A stretch of 62,897 bases of DNA from NCBI GenBank assembly GCA_019459325.1, contig JAIBFA010000090.1:1-62897 (forward strand), given 5' to 3'. How positions within the stretch are numbered: position 1 is the stretch's first letter; each line of letters begins with the position of its first letter. The DNA is from Thiobacillus sp. GTDB lineage: Bacteria > Pseudomonadota > Gammaproteobacteria > Burkholderiales > Thiobacillaceae. This document shows positions 1 to 8,574 of the stretch, piece by piece. The notes beneath the pieces were generated by a model. The model ran no database searches, was not told where the DNA came from, and saw only the letters and a program-made list of their open reading frames with translations. The translations under genes and the position numbers were made by a program.

Positions 1-110
1 CCTTCCTGGGGCGCGGGGGGGCCCACTGCCCTAACCCCCGCAACCCCCCCCCGCCGGCGGCGGGCCGGGCGCGCGGCAAGGCTCGACCCCGTGCTTGCGT
101 TGAGCGGAAA
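1..110 (+). other. Window edge; possible tail of an upstream ORF
   Basis: The first 70 bases are almost pure G and C with several long homopolymer runs, which looks like a sequence or contig edge of low reliability. A short open frame ends with TGA at 101-103, eight bases before the next start codon. It could be the tail of an upstream gene, for instance the ATPase or membrane-fusion partner of the permease that follows, but nothing in the readable residues identifies it. Confidence 0.3.
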
Positions 111-1310
111 ATGAACTTCGCCGATACCCTGCACTTCGCGCTGCACGCCCTCACCGCGCACCGGCTGCGTACCTTCCTGTCCGCCACGGGCATCGCGGTA
201 GGCATCGCCGCGGTGGTCCTGCTCACCTCGATCGGCGACGGCATCCATCGATTCGTGCTGGCCGAATTCACCCAGTTCGGCACCAACATCATCAACATCA
301 GTCCGGGGAAAACCAGCACCCACGGCGCCTCGGTGGGCGCCATCGGCAGCGCACGACTACTGACGATCGAGGACTCGCTGGCGCTGAAGACCTCGCGCTA
401 TGCGCAATACACCAATGCCGGGGTGATGGGCAACGCGGAAATCCGCGCCCACGGCCGCAGCCGGCGCGTGACGGTGTATGGCGAAGGGCCCGATTTTTCC
501 CGCGCCTTCAACATGCACATGGCGGTCGGCCAGTTCCTGCCCGCCGACGATCCGCGCAATCCGCGCGCTTATGCGGTGCTGGGATCGAAAGTGCGTACCG
601 AACTGTTCGGCAGCGCCAATCCGCTGGGCGCGATTCTTCAAGTTGGCGCGTCGCGCTTCCGGGTGGTCGGCGTGATGGCGCCCAAGGGCCAGGTGCTGGG
701 ATTCGATCTCGACGACACCGTCTACATCCCCACCGCGCGGGCGCTCGAAGTCTTCAACCGCGAAGGCGTGATGGAAATCCACATCGCCTACCGGCCCGGC
801 TCGTCCTTGGAAGCGGTGGTCGACGACATCAAGCGGATTTTGATTGCGCGGCACGGCCGCGAGGATTTCACCGTGACGCCGCAGCAGCAGATGCTGGACA
901 CGCTGGGCACCGTGCTGGACGTGCTGACCTTCGCCGTGGCCGCGCTCGGCGGCATTTCATTATTGGTCGGCGCGGTGGGCATGGTCACGCTGATGCACAT
1001 CGCCGTGGCCGAGCGCGTCGCCGAGATCGGCCTGCTCACCGCGCTGGGCGCCACGCGGGCGCGCATCCGCACCCTTTTTCTGATGGAATCCACCGTGCTG
1101 TCGACCCTGGGCGGGCTCGGCGGACTCGCCATCGGCGCCGGGATCGCCTGGCTGCTGAAGACCACGGTAAGCGGCCTGCCGGTCAACACGCCGTGGGATT
1201 ATGCCTTTGGTGCGCTGGCCGTGTCGGTGCTGATCGGGCTGGCTGCAGGCGTCGTCCCCGCCATGCGGGCGGCACGGCTTAATCCTGTGGATGCATTGCG
1301 CGCCGAATAA
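111..1310 (+). CDS. MacB/FtsX-type ABC transporter permease
   Basis: This 399-residue inner-membrane protein has the layout of MacB-family permeases. One transmembrane helix lies near residues 22-42, followed by a large periplasmic (MacB_PCD) domain to about residue 260. Three more helices near 270-295, 325-345 and 362-382 form the FtsX domain. The C-terminus AARLNPVDALRAE is typical of the family. Such permeases pair with a separate LolD/MacB-like ATPase and move lipoproteins, peptides or drugs by mechanotransmission. The ATPase partner is not in the window and would be expected just upstream. No strong ribosome binding site is visible before the ATG. The substrate cannot be told from the sequence. 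Confidence 0.88.
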   Translation: MNFADTLHFALHALTAHRLRTFLSATGIAVGIAAVVLLTSIGDGIHRFVLAEFTQFGTNIINISPGKTSTHGASVGAIGSARLLTIEDSLALKTSRYAQYTNAGVMGNAEIRAHGRSRRVTVYGEGPDFSRAFNMHMAVGQFLPADDPRNPRAYAVLGSKVRTELFGSANPLGAILQVGASRFRVVGVMAPKGQVLGFDLDDTVYIPTARALEVFNREGVMEIHIAYRPGSSLEAVVDDIKRILIARHGREDFTVTPQQQMLDTLGTVLDVLTFAVAALGGISLLVGAVGMVTLMHIAVAERVAEIGLLTALGATRARIRTLFLMESTVLSTLGGLGGLAIGAGIAWLLKTTVSGLPVNTPWDYAFGALAVSVLIGLAAGVVPAMRAARLNPVDALRAE

Positions 1311-1593
1311 GGTCAGGGGGGCCGATAGTCGCCCGCACCCGAAATCGGCCGAGACGACCTCCACGCCTGCCTGCTGCCCTATTACGCCGCAAAGCCATTG
1401 TCGTTTGTCCTACAAGAGGTCGCGCACTTCACCTATACTAGTAGAGCTCTGCCACAATTAAATTTTCATTTGCGCCACCGACACCACGCTGTATCGAGAT
1501 CTGCTCTGACACCCGGGTTCGTTCGGTGCGCACCAAGTAAGGGAAACAGCGACTTGGTCAATCTTATCGTCATCATTTTTTGAGGAGAACCCC

Positions 1594-1998
1594 ATGAAAA
1601 ACGTATCCAGTATTGCAGCGATCACCCTTGCTTCCAGCCTTGCCCTACTCGCCACGGGTTGCGATCGCACCCCTGATGAGCCGACGACTGCAGGCGAGAA
1701 AATGGACAATGCCGTCACGGATAGCCGCAACGCGGCCAGCGACATGGGTGATACGCTGGAACGCAAAGCCGATCAGGCAGGCCAGGCCATCGATGACGCC
1801 GCGATCACCACGTCGGTCAAAGGCAAATATCTGGTTGATGACACGCTCAAGGGCCTAGAAATCTCGGTCGATACCGTGCAGGGCGTGGTGAAGCTGACCG
1901 GCTCGGTGCAGAGCGACTCGGCCAAGGAACTCGCCACCCAGATTGCCCAGACCGTCGACGGGGTGGTAAGCGTGGATAACCAGCTCACCGTCCAGTAA
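1594..1998 (+). CDS. BON-domain lipoprotein (OsmY-like)
   Basis: This 134-residue protein begins with a lipoprotein signal peptide ending in the lipobox LATGC, so the mature protein starts at about Cys23. A hydrophilic, Ala/Asp-rich linker (about 30-65) is followed by a single BON domain (about 67-134, with the core VKLTGSV and VDNQLTV). BON domains bind phospholipid or other envelope surfaces, and family members such as OsmY are envelope-stress proteins. GAGGAG lies nine bases before the ATG. The 283 bases upstream (1311-1593) hold no credible gene. A TATACT at 1434-1439 there lacks a convincing -35 element. It appears to be a monocistronic gene. Confidence 0.85.
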   Translation: MKNVSSIAAITLASSLALLATGCDRTPDEPTTAGEKMDNAVTDSRNAASDMGDTLERKADQAGQAIDDAAITTSVKGKYLVDDTLKGLEISVDTVQGVVKLTGSVQSDSAKELATQIAQTVDGVVSVDNQLTVQ

Positions 1999-2078
1999 AC
2001 AGTCGACACGCGTCCACCCTGATGCATGCCGGTAGAGGCGCCTGCCGGGCTCCTCCACGTCCTGGCTGGCGGGGGAGG

Positions 2079-2603
2079 CTAGTTGGGAGTGCGGGTGTCG
2101 AGGTGCTCGGGCAACAGGGCGTCGCTCCCGTCCATATCCCCCAGTTCGTCATACCGCAACGGTCGCGCGCGCTTTTGCAGGAAATCGCCGCCGGTTACCT
2201 CGGCCAGGATCACCACGTGGTCACCGGCCGGATGTTTTGACATCACCCGGCAGTCGAAATAGGCTAGGCCTTCATCCAGGACAGGCGCGCCTGAAGGCGC
2301 TGCGTGCCAGGGCACAGCGCTCAGCTTGTTTTCGTCCCTGGCACTGTGGTTGCCAAAAAAATCGGCCAGGCCATATTGATCGTTCTGCAGGACCGTCACG
2401 CAGAAAATCCCCCCCTCCACCAGCAAGGGATAGGACGCGTTTCGGGGGTTGACGGCGAGCGCCAGCATTGGCGGCTGCATAGAGGTCTGCATCAACGACG
2501 ATGCGGTGAATGCATTGCGCAGATCGCCCTCAGCCACACCCACCACGTAGACTCCTTGAGTCAGGGTCATGAACAGGCGTTTGACGGGATTCTGGATACT
2601 CAT
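2079..2603 (-). CDS. Flavin reductase-like domain protein
   Basis: The 174-residue protein matches the flavin reductase-like (HpaC/RutF/DIM6-NTAB) fold. The N-terminal strand GVYVVG is followed by an N-A-F-T-A-S-S motif and a P-P-M-L-A-L-A-V stretch that shape the FMN site. Family members are small cytoplasmic flavin reductases or FMN-binding proteins that supply reduced flavin to a partner monooxygenase or act as electron carriers. No partner oxygenase is adjacent, so the physiological acceptor is unknown. The gene lies 29 bases downstream of the small unknown gene on the same strand, so the two may be cotranscribed. Confidence 0.82.
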   Translation of the reverse strand: MSIQNPVKRLFMTLTQGVYVVGVAEGDLRNAFTASSLMQTSMQPPMLALAVNPRNASYPLLVEGGIFCVTVLQNDQYGLADFFGNHSARDENKLSAVPWHAAPSGAPVLDEGLAYFDCRVMSKHPAGDHVVILAEVTGGDFLQKRARPLRYDELGDMDGSDALLPEHLDTRTPN

Positions 2604-2632
2604 GGCTCAAGCTGTGGAGGGATTCCCCGGGG

Positions 2633-2941
2633 TCAGGGCTCGTACCCCTCGCGGTGCGTCGCATTGATCGTGCGCAACAGTTCGCGAAACGGAATGCTGC
2701 GCTCGTGTTTCTTGAACAGCGGCATGAAGGCCAGATCCTCGCCCTGCCCCACGCCGCCATAGGTGCCCGACGCCATCGATTCGTGCAGTTCGCGCAGCAT
2801 CGAATCCAGCGAGTCGAGATAGGGCGTGTAGGTGGAGGCCTCTTCGTCGTCGTGTTCCAGACAGGCGCGGAGTTCGTCGACTTCGTACACCGCTTCGTGC
2901 ACCAGGTCGATCAGTTCATTGAGGTCTTTGGCTTTTTTCAT
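2633..2941 (-). CDS. Conserved-looking hypothetical protein, 102 aa
   Basis: A longer frame is open upstream to 3202, but it runs antisense into ada and reads as noise there. The coherent protein begins at the ATG at 2939-2941 with MKKAKDLNEL. It is acidic and predicted largely helical: residues about 5-30 form an amphipathic helix, followed by an Asp/Glu-rich turn and a Gly-rich loop near residue 63. No family was recognised. No signal peptide, membrane segment or metal motif is visible. It is divergent from ada with about 106 bases between, and the flavin reductase gene follows. No clear ribosome binding site supports this start, so the exact start is uncertain. Confidence 0.6.
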   Translation of the reverse strand: MKKAKDLNELIDLVHEAVYEVDELRACLEHDDEEASTYTPYLDSLDSMLRELHESMASGTYGGVGQGEDLAFMPLFKKHERSIPFRELLRTINATHREGYEP

Positions 2942-2959
2942 GTTCGCTTGCGTCGGGAC

Positions 2960-2967
2960 AAAGCGTA
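2960..2967 (+). promoter_or_regulatory. Possible Ada operator (AAAGCGTA)
   Basis: AAAGCGTA at this position, about 80 bases before ada, differs by one base from AAAGCGCA, the Ada-box core known from enteric Ada-regulated promoters. Ada autoregulation is well established in E. coli. A short motif like this could arise by chance, so the call is tentative. Confidence 0.3.
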
Positions 2968-3047
2968 AGGATACCGCCGCTTGGCGGGCCGTGCGACGGG
3001 CGGCGTGATTTGAGCGCAAGTTTCGGATTGCGAGCTGCGGTAAGTCG

Positions 3048-4184
3048 GTGAACACTATGACTCTCCCCGGCCAAACCGGATCGACCGCCATGAATGCTGA
3101 ACGTGTCGCCACCCCCCAGAACGTGCCCCCTCTGGACCCCGCACACCCTGCCGAGACACGCTGGCAGGCTGTCGTCCGCCGCGACCCGCAGGCGGACGAC
3201 ACATTCGTCTACGCAGTCAGAACCACCGGCGTGTACTGCCGGCCTTCCTGTCCGTCGCGGGCCGCCAAGCGGGAGAACGTGGAATTCTTCGATTCGGCGG
3301 GCCTTGCCGTCGCAGCAGGCTATCGTCCCTGCAAGCGCTGCATGCCCGATGCCCCTTCGCCGCAGCAAAGATGGACCGAACGGGTGCTGGTGGCCTGCCG
3401 GGCCATCGAGCAGAGTCCGTCCGCACTGACGCTCGACCAGCTGGCGCAGCAGGCGGGCATGAGCGCGCCTCATTTTCAGCGCCGCTTCAAGGCCATGACC
3501 GGCCTCAGTCCCAAGGCCTTCCACAAGGCCGTTCAGGCCAGGCGGCTGAGCGCCTCGCTGCAATCCGCACAGTCGGTGACCGAAGCCCTCTATGACGCCG
3601 GCTTCAATTCGGCCGGACGATTCTACGAAGAGTCGCCCGCCCTGCTCGGCATGTCGCCCGGCAGCTATCGCAAGGGCGGTGCGGGCGAACACATCCGCCA
3701 TGCCGTCGTGCCCTGTACGCTCGGCTGGATCATCGTCGCCGCCACCCGAAAAGGGATATGCGCCATCGAGTTCGACGAATCGGCCCAGGCGCTGGAAACG
3801 CGCATCCGGGCCCGCTTCCCGCAGGCCCGCTTCGAGCCGGCAGACGCCGAATTCCAGCAGTGGATCGCCCAGGTGCTGGGTTACATCGAGCAGCCGCGCG
3901 GCGTGCTTGATCTTCCTCTGGACGTGCAGGGCACGGTCTTCCAACGACGCGTCTGGCAGGCCCTGAAGGCCATTCCCGCAGGCGAGACCGCCAGCTATGC
4001 AGAGATCGCCGCGCGCATCGGAAAACCGATGGCATTCCGCGCGGTGGCGCATGCCTGCGCGGGCAACGCCGTGGCGATGGCGATTCCGTGCCACCGTGCC
4101 GTGCGCGCGGATGGCAGCTTGGCGGGATACCGCTGGGGCCTCGCACGCAAGGCGGAATTGCTGCGGCGGGAAAACGAGACATGA
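3048..4184 (+). CDS. ada: Ada: adaptive-response regulator and O6-methylguanine-DNA methyltransferase
   Basis: The three Ada modules are present in order. The N-terminal zinc domain has the four-cysteine set Cys64, Cys68, Cys95 and Cys98, which takes methyl groups from phosphotriesters. An AraC-type helix-turn-helix covers about 110-205 (HFQRRFKAMTG). The C-terminal methyltransferase has the PCHR active site with Cys348. Ada repairs alkylated DNA irreversibly and, once methylated, activates its own regulon. Position 3048 is a GTG; an ATG at 3057 is an equally good start and no ribosome binding site decides between them. The length (378) is near the enteric protein (354). No alkB or alkA follows. 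Confidence 0.95.
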   Translation: MNTMTLPGQTGSTAMNAERVATPQNVPPLDPAHPAETRWQAVVRRDPQADDTFVYAVRTTGVYCRPSCPSRAAKRENVEFFDSAGLAVAAGYRPCKRCMPDAPSPQQRWTERVLVACRAIEQSPSALTLDQLAQQAGMSAPHFQRRFKAMTGLSPKAFHKAVQARRLSASLQSAQSVTEALYDAGFNSAGRFYEESPALLGMSPGSYRKGGAGEHIRHAVVPCTLGWIIVAATRKGICAIEFDESAQALETRIRARFPQARFEPADAEFQQWIAQVLGYIEQPRGVLDLPLDVQGTVFQRRVWQALKAIPAGETASYAEIAARIGKPMAFRAVAHACAGNAVAMAIPCHRAVRADGSLAGYRWGLARKAELLRRENET

Positions 4185-4213
4185 TTTTTTCTGCTGCCCC
4201 TTAACGAAATCGG

Positions 4214-4235
4214 CCCTGAAACCGTTATTTCAGGG
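4214..4235 (+). repeat. Perfect 8-bp inverted repeat between ada and the CZB gene
   Basis: CCCTGAAA at 4214-4221 and TTTCAGGG at 4228-4235 flank a six-base loop. No T-tract follows, so it is a poor intrinsic terminator. It ends about ten bases before the AAGGGAG ribosome binding site of the CZB gene, so it could be an operator or an mRNA leader structure. Confidence 0.4.
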
Positions 4236-4259
4236 AATAACACAAGAAAGGGAGACGAC

Positions 4260-4664
4260 ATGAGCATCAAACGAGACATCGAATACGCCATTTATATACA
4301 TGGCGCGTGGAAGACCCGGTTCCGTGATTTCCTGAGCGGCAGGGCGCCGATGGACCTGTCTGTTGTCGGCCAGTCCCATGCCTGCAAGCTCGGGCACTGG
4401 CTTGATAACGAGGCGCGCAGGATGCTGTCGCCTGAGGATCACGCAGAAGCCTGTCGGCTGCATGCCCATTTTCACCAGGTGTCAGGCGATATCGTTGATT
4501 GCATCAAACGGAAGGATTTCGAGACTGCACGCCAAACGCTCGTTCCTGCCGGCAGCTTTGATCAGGCAAGCCACGGGCTCGCGGCTTATCTGCGCAAGAT
4601 GCCGCTGCGCCACAGATCCAAGACCAGCGCTCCGCCGGAAACCGAAGCAAGCAAAGCGGCCTGA
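4260..4664 (+). CDS. Stand-alone CZB (chemoreceptor zinc-binding) domain protein
   Basis: The 134-residue protein is essentially one CZB domain. The expected zinc ligands are visible: His14 (HGAWK), Cys42 in the CKLGHW signature, and the H-x3-H pair His68/His72 (HAHFH). CZB domains usually sit at the ends of chemoreceptors or diguanylate cyclases (DgcZ) and sense zinc or hypochlorous acid. Here the domain is alone, with a basic, low-complexity tail from about 118. It is therefore probably a soluble sensor acting on a partner elsewhere. AAGGGAG precedes the ATG at good spacing. It is convergent with hdrB across a shared terminator. Confidence 0.85.
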   Translation: MSIKRDIEYAIYIHGAWKTRFRDFLSGRAPMDLSVVGQSHACKLGHWLDNEARRMLSPEDHAEACRLHAHFHQVSGDIVDCIKRKDFETARQTLVPAGSFDQASHGLAAYLRKMPLRHRSKTSAPPETEASKAA

Positions 4665-4723
4665 ATTCATCTCCACACTGCACTGCCGAGTCTGGACCAC
4701 CGTTCCCTTGGCTTTCCGCATAC

Positions 4724-4755
4724 AAAAAAACAGGGGCACACGGCCCCTGTTTTTG
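4724..4755. terminator. Bidirectional intrinsic terminator
   Basis: CAGGGGC and GCCCCTG form a GC-rich stem with a short loop, flanked by an A-tract on the left and a T-tract on the right. It therefore works in both directions and separates the CZB gene from the convergent hdrB. Confidence 0.85.
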
Positions 4756-4770
4756 AACGCCTGAAACGGC

Positions 4771-5682
4771 TCAGCGCTTGACCGGCTTGGCGGCGATCTC
4801 TTCCAGCCGACGCGCCTTGATGACCTGACCGTTCAGCGCGGCGTCCTTGGCGCTGCCGCCGTAGGCGACGACCATGAGCTGGCTGTAGTACATCACCGGG
4901 ATGTCGAACTTGGTGCCGTAGCGCTTGTTGATCTGGCCCTGGTAGATCTCGACGTTGGCCTGGCACAGCGGGCACGGTGTCACGATCATCTCGGCGCCAT
5001 GGTCGTAGGCCGATTCGACGATGTCCTTGATCTGCGCCTGCGCCTTTTCCGGCTCGGAGAACGCCAGCGCGCCGCCGCAGCAGGTGACTTTCTGCTCGTA
5101 TTCGGGGATCGATTCGGCACCGACCATTTCGACCATCTTGTCGAGATACACGGGGTTCTCGAACGACTCGCCGGCGACGCCGAAGGGGCGGTTGGTCTGA
5201 CAGCCAACGTAACCGGCGATCTTGACGCCTTCGAGCGGGCGCACGACGTGCTTCGCCATTTCCTCGAAGCCGAGATCCTCAATCAGCACTTCCACCATGT
5301 GGCGGATGTTGGGCATCTCGTTGATCTGCAGGCCGGCTTCCTTGAGCGCTTCGCGGGTGTCGGCCATCAGCGTGTCGGAGTGCGTCAGCCGCTCGCGCGT
5401 TTCGCGTGCGCCCAGCCAGCAGGCGGCGCAGGTGGCGACGATTTCCTGCCCCGGCAGGTGCTGTTCGGACAGGGCGAAGTTGCGCGCATTCATCACGTGG
5501 CGCGGCAGTTCGCCCGCCTCCGCGTAACCGATCGAGGCGCCACAGCAGTTCCAGTCGGGGATCTCGGTCAGCTTGACGTCGAGCGTCTTGCACATCGACT
5601 CGACCGAGGTCAGGTAGTTGGAGGCGGAAGCGCCCTTCTGCGACGAGCAGCCGGGGTAAAACGCGTATTCATGTTTGGCCAT
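4771..5682 (-). CDS. hdrB: HdrB-like heterodisulfide reductase subunit B
   Basis: The 303-residue protein carries two CCG domains, the hallmark of HdrB. The first set is Cys12, Cys46-Cys47-Gly, Cys85 and Cys88. The second is Cys161, Cys201-Cys202-Gly, Cys237 and Cys240. In methanogen HdrB, such cysteines hold the noncubane [4Fe-4S] clusters where disulfide chemistry occurs. No membrane segment is visible, so the protein is cytoplasmic. It is the last gene of qmoA-qmoB-hdrC-hdrB, ten bases after hdrC. It probably works with HdrC in place of QmoC in moving electrons for sulfur oxidation. GGAGAG precedes the ATG. The true substrate disulfide or acceptor is unknown. Confidence 0.92.
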   Translation of the reverse strand: MAKHEYAFYPGCSSQKGASASNYLTSVESMCKTLDVKLTEIPDWNCCGASIGYAEAGELPRHVMNARNFALSEQHLPGQEIVATCAACWLGARETRERLTHSDTLMADTREALKEAGLQINEMPNIRHMVEVLIEDLGFEEMAKHVVRPLEGVKIAGYVGCQTNRPFGVAGESFENPVYLDKMVEMVGAESIPEYEQKVTCCGGALAFSEPEKAQAQIKDIVESAYDHGAEMIVTPCPLCQANVEIYQGQINKRYGTKFDIPVMYYSQLMVVAYGGSAKDAALNGQVIKARRLEEIAAKPVKR

Positions 5683-5692
5683 ATTTCTCTCC

Positions 5693-6325
5693 TCAGCCCG
5701 CCATCTTGGCGGTCTTGCGGCTGCGTTCGATTTCGTAGGCTTTTTTCAGCATCGCCTGGATGCCTTTCTGGTCCTTGCACTTGTGGCCGCCGAACAGTTC
5801 GAACGGATTCAAGCGCTTGGCCTTGAGTAGCCCGAGTGCGACCGTCTGCATCGCCATGCCGTTCTTGACGCCCTGGGCGAAACCATCCTTGAAGTACAGG
5901 CCCAGCGACAGCTTGAGTTCGTTGACGCGCCCGGTGTGGGTGCAATTTTTCCAGAACAGGCCGCTGAAGAAGCGCGTCGGCTGCATCTTGGGCGCCATGC
6001 CGAGCCGGTGGGCGTATTCGGCGATGCCGTGCATGATGTGGGTGATCGGCAGCTTCCTGGGGCAGCGCACGATGCAGTTGTAGCAGGAGGTGCAATTCCA
6101 CATCGAGCTGGTGGTCAGCACTTCCTCGCGCTTGCCGGCGCGGATCATCATGAAGAGCTCCTGCGGCGGATGTTCCCACGCGCTCTGGAAGTTGGTCGGG
6201 CAGGAACCGGAGCAGACGCCGCATTGCATGCACATCTTCACCCAGTCGCCCATCTCGACCTGATCTTCGATTTCCTTCAGGAAATTGTTGCGGTATTTCT
6301 CCGCCATTGCGGTGTTTGCGCTCAT
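5693..6325 (-). CDS. hdrC: HdrC-like iron-sulfur subunit
   Basis: This protein of about 210 residues has two ferredoxin-type CxxCxxCxxxCP motifs, Cys32-Cys42 and Cys78-Cys88, giving two [4Fe-4S] clusters as in HdrC. The remaining part is basic and helical. Unlike QmoC, which fuses an HdrC-like part to a membrane HdrE-like part, no transmembrane helices follow. The frame is open two codons further to a TTG, but the ATG at 6323-6325 is eight bases after AGGGA and is preferred. It sits between qmoB and hdrB and would relay electrons from the QmoAB flavins to HdrB. Confidence 0.92.
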   Translation of the reverse strand: MSANTAMAEKYRNNFLKEIEDQVEMGDWVKMCMQCGVCSGSCPTNFQSAWEHPPQELFMMIRAGKREEVLTTSSMWNCTSCYNCIVRCPRKLPITHIMHGIAEYAHRLGMAPKMQPTRFFSGLFWKNCTHTGRVNELKLSLGLYFKDGFAQGVKNGMAMQTVALGLLKAKRLNPFELFGGHKCKDQKGIQAMLKKAYEIERSRKTAKMAG

Positions 6326-6339
6326 GGTCAAATTCCCTG

Positions 6340-8571
6340 TCAGAAGCCTTTGAACGGGCTGGGGCCAACGGCGACCAGCTCGGCGGCATACTTGTTGATC
6401 ATTTCCGGAACCCGCTCGATGTCGGTAATCGCGACTTCGAGATCGCGCACGCGCTCCGATTCCAGATTCAGCGTTTTCAGCGTATCGTCGATCTTGGACA
6501 TGCGCACGCGGCCGAGTTCGGAGCCCTTAACGAAGTGGCACTGGTATTCGTCGCCGGATTTGCAGCCCATCAGCATCACGCCGTCGTAACCGGCGTTGAG
6601 CGCATCGGTAATCCAGATGGTGTTGACCGAGCCCAAACAGCGGATCGGAATGATGCGCACGAAGGCCGAATACTCGTTGCGGCTCATCCCCGCCATGTCG
6701 AGCGCCGGGTAGGCGTCGTTCTCGCACGCCAGGATCAGGATGCGCGGCTTTTCGGAGAACTCGTCGGGGATGTCGACCGCCTTGATCTGCGCGCCGACGC
6801 TGTTGACCGAGTAGTTCTCGAACGAGATCACCCGCACTGGGCAGGCGCCCATGCAGGTACCACATCTACGACAACGCGATTCGTTGAACACCGGGAAGCG
6901 CTTTTCGTCCTCGTCGATGGCGCCGAACGGACATTCCACCGTGCAGCGCTTGCACTGGGTGCAGCCTTCCAGACGCACCTTCGGGAACGACAGGTCGCCC
7001 GAGCGCGGATGCGCGGCGCGGCCGAGTTCGGCGTTTTCCAGCGCCTGGATCGCCTTCAGCGCAGCGCCGGTGGCGTCTTCGCGCGCCTGTGCGATGTCCA
7101 TCGGACGGCGCACCGGGCCGGCGGTGTAGATGCCCGTGCGGCGGGTCTCATAGGGGAAGCAGATGAAGTGCGAGTCGGTGAAACCCTGCTTCAGTTGCGG
7201 CACGTCCTTGCCCTGACGGTAGGTCAGATTGAGGATGGAAATCGGCTTGATCTCGACCGCCCCTTCTTCCGCAGCGGCGGCCGGCGCATCGATGTTGATG
7301 CCCGAGTTCGCCACCTGACCGGTGGCGAGCACGACGAGATCAACGTCCACCATCGACGCATCGGCGTCACCCAGAATCAGGTCATTGAACTTCACCGTGC
7401 TGGTGTTGGCCGTAGGCACCACTTCGGCAACCTTGCCCTTGGTGAAGATGACGCCTTTTTCCTGAGCGCTGCGATAGAAATCTTCGCCGTTGCCCGGCGT
7501 GCGCAGGTCGGTGTAAATAATGGTGGTGTCGACGCTCGGATTGGTGTCCTTGAAGTACATCGCCTGCTTGATGCTGGCGTTGCAGCAGAAGCCCGAGCAA
7601 AACGACAGGTGCGTGCCTGTGGGATCGCGCTGACCGGCGCACTGCACGAACACCACCGATTTCACCGGCTGGCCGTCAGACGGGCGACGGATCACGCCAT
7701 CGCCCGCTGCAGCCGCAATCGCCAGCGCTTCGAGGCCAGCCTGATCGACCACGTTGGCCGACTTGCCGCCGCCAAGCTCCGGCAGCTTGTTCATGTCGTA
7801 CAGGGTGAAGCCGCTCGCCTGCACGATGGCGCCGATGTCTTCGGTATGCGTCGCGCCCGATTCGGTGGCGATATCCACGACAAAACGCCCCGGTGCGCCG
7901 TCGGTCTTGGCGACGGTCGCATTCAGATACACCTTGATGTTGCTGTCGCCCTGCACCTGGGCAACCAGATCGCCCACCCCGGTGTCGGCGGGTGACTTGT
8001 ACGGCTCATGCACCGGCACGCGCTTGTAGAGCTTGGCCGCCCAGCCGCCGAGCGCGCCGGATTTCTCGACCAGCACCACCGGGTAGCCGGTCTTCGACGC
8101 TTCGATCGCGGTGGTCATGCCGGTGACGCCGCCCCCCACGACGAGCAGGGTCTTGCTGGTGCCGGTGTTGGGGTTGCCGCCCGGCGCGGTCATCGCCTTC
8201 ACTTCGGCACAGCCCATGCGGATGTAGTCTTCCGCCATTTCCTGGGTGGTTTCGCGCGCTTCGTCGGTGTCGGGACGAATCCAGATCACGCCTTCGCGCA
8301 GGTTGGCGCGCGCCACCGCGTTTTCCGGGAAGAAGAACGCTTCGGTCTTGGCGCGGCGCGAACAGGCGCCGATCATGATGTGGGTCACGCCCTCGTTGGC
8401 GATGTCGTTCCTGATCATCGCCACGCCGTCGGCGTTGCACAGGAACTCGTGCGACTTCGCCATCGGCACCTTGCCGTCCTTCTGTGCGATCTTGACGAGC
8501 GCGTCCGCATCCAGACGTTCGCCCAGTCCGCAGCCCTTGCAGATATACGCTGCGACTTTGATGTCAGCCAT
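6340..8571 (-). CDS. qmoB: QmoB / HdrA-like FAD iron-sulfur subunit with MvhD-like C-terminus
   Basis: The 743-residue protein has the QmoB domain order. An HdrA-type N-terminus carries cysteines Cys11, Cys14, Cys45 and Cys70. An FAD-binding Rossmann segment VVGGGVTG starts near residue 144. Two CxxCxxCxxxCP ferredoxin motifs start at Cys537 and Cys567. An MvhD-like end has cysteines near 616, 645, 670 and 678. QmoB with QmoA is known in sulfate reducers to link APS reductase to menaquinone; in sulfur oxidisers the flow is thought to run in reverse. The gene ends 14 bases before hdrC and starts three bases after qmoA, so cotranscription is very likely. It could equally be annotated as HdrA. 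Confidence 0.9.
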   Translation of the reverse strand: MADIKVAAYICKGCGLGERLDADALVKIAQKDGKVPMAKSHEFLCNADGVAMIRNDIANEGVTHIMIGACSRRAKTEAFFFPENAVARANLREGVIWIRPDTDEARETTQEMAEDYIRMGCAEVKAMTAPGGNPNTGTSKTLLVVGGGVTGMTTAIEASKTGYPVVLVEKSGALGGWAAKLYKRVPVHEPYKSPADTGVGDLVAQVQGDSNIKVYLNATVAKTDGAPGRFVVDIATESGATHTEDIGAIVQASGFTLYDMNKLPELGGGKSANVVDQAGLEALAIAAAAGDGVIRRPSDGQPVKSVVFVQCAGQRDPTGTHLSFCSGFCCNASIKQAMYFKDTNPSVDTTIIYTDLRTPGNGEDFYRSAQEKGVIFTKGKVAEVVPTANTSTVKFNDLILGDADASMVDVDLVVLATGQVANSGINIDAPAAAAEEGAVEIKPISILNLTYRQGKDVPQLKQGFTDSHFICFPYETRRTGIYTAGPVRRPMDIAQAREDATGAALKAIQALENAELGRAAHPRSGDLSFPKVRLEGCTQCKRCTVECPFGAIDEDEKRFPVFNESRCRRCGTCMGACPVRVISFENYSVNSVGAQIKAVDIPDEFSEKPRILILACENDAYPALDMAGMSRNEYSAFVRIIPIRCLGSVNTIWITDALNAGYDGVMLMGCKSGDEYQCHFVKGSELGRVRMSKIDDTLKTLNLESERVRDLEVAITDIERVPEMINKYAAELVAVGPSPFKGF

Positions 8572-8574
8572 TGT

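Noticed and set aside
1..70. Homopolymer-rich G/C stretch as a functional repeat
   Set aside because: More simply explained as a low-quality sequence edge.
1398..1583. A 61-residue plus-strand frame before the BON lipoprotein gene
   Set aside because: No ribosome binding site, no family resemblance; the region looks like a leader.
6307..7995. A 562-residue plus-strand frame opposite qmoB
   Set aside because: Shadow of the qmoB coding strand; no family resemblance and no ribosome binding site.
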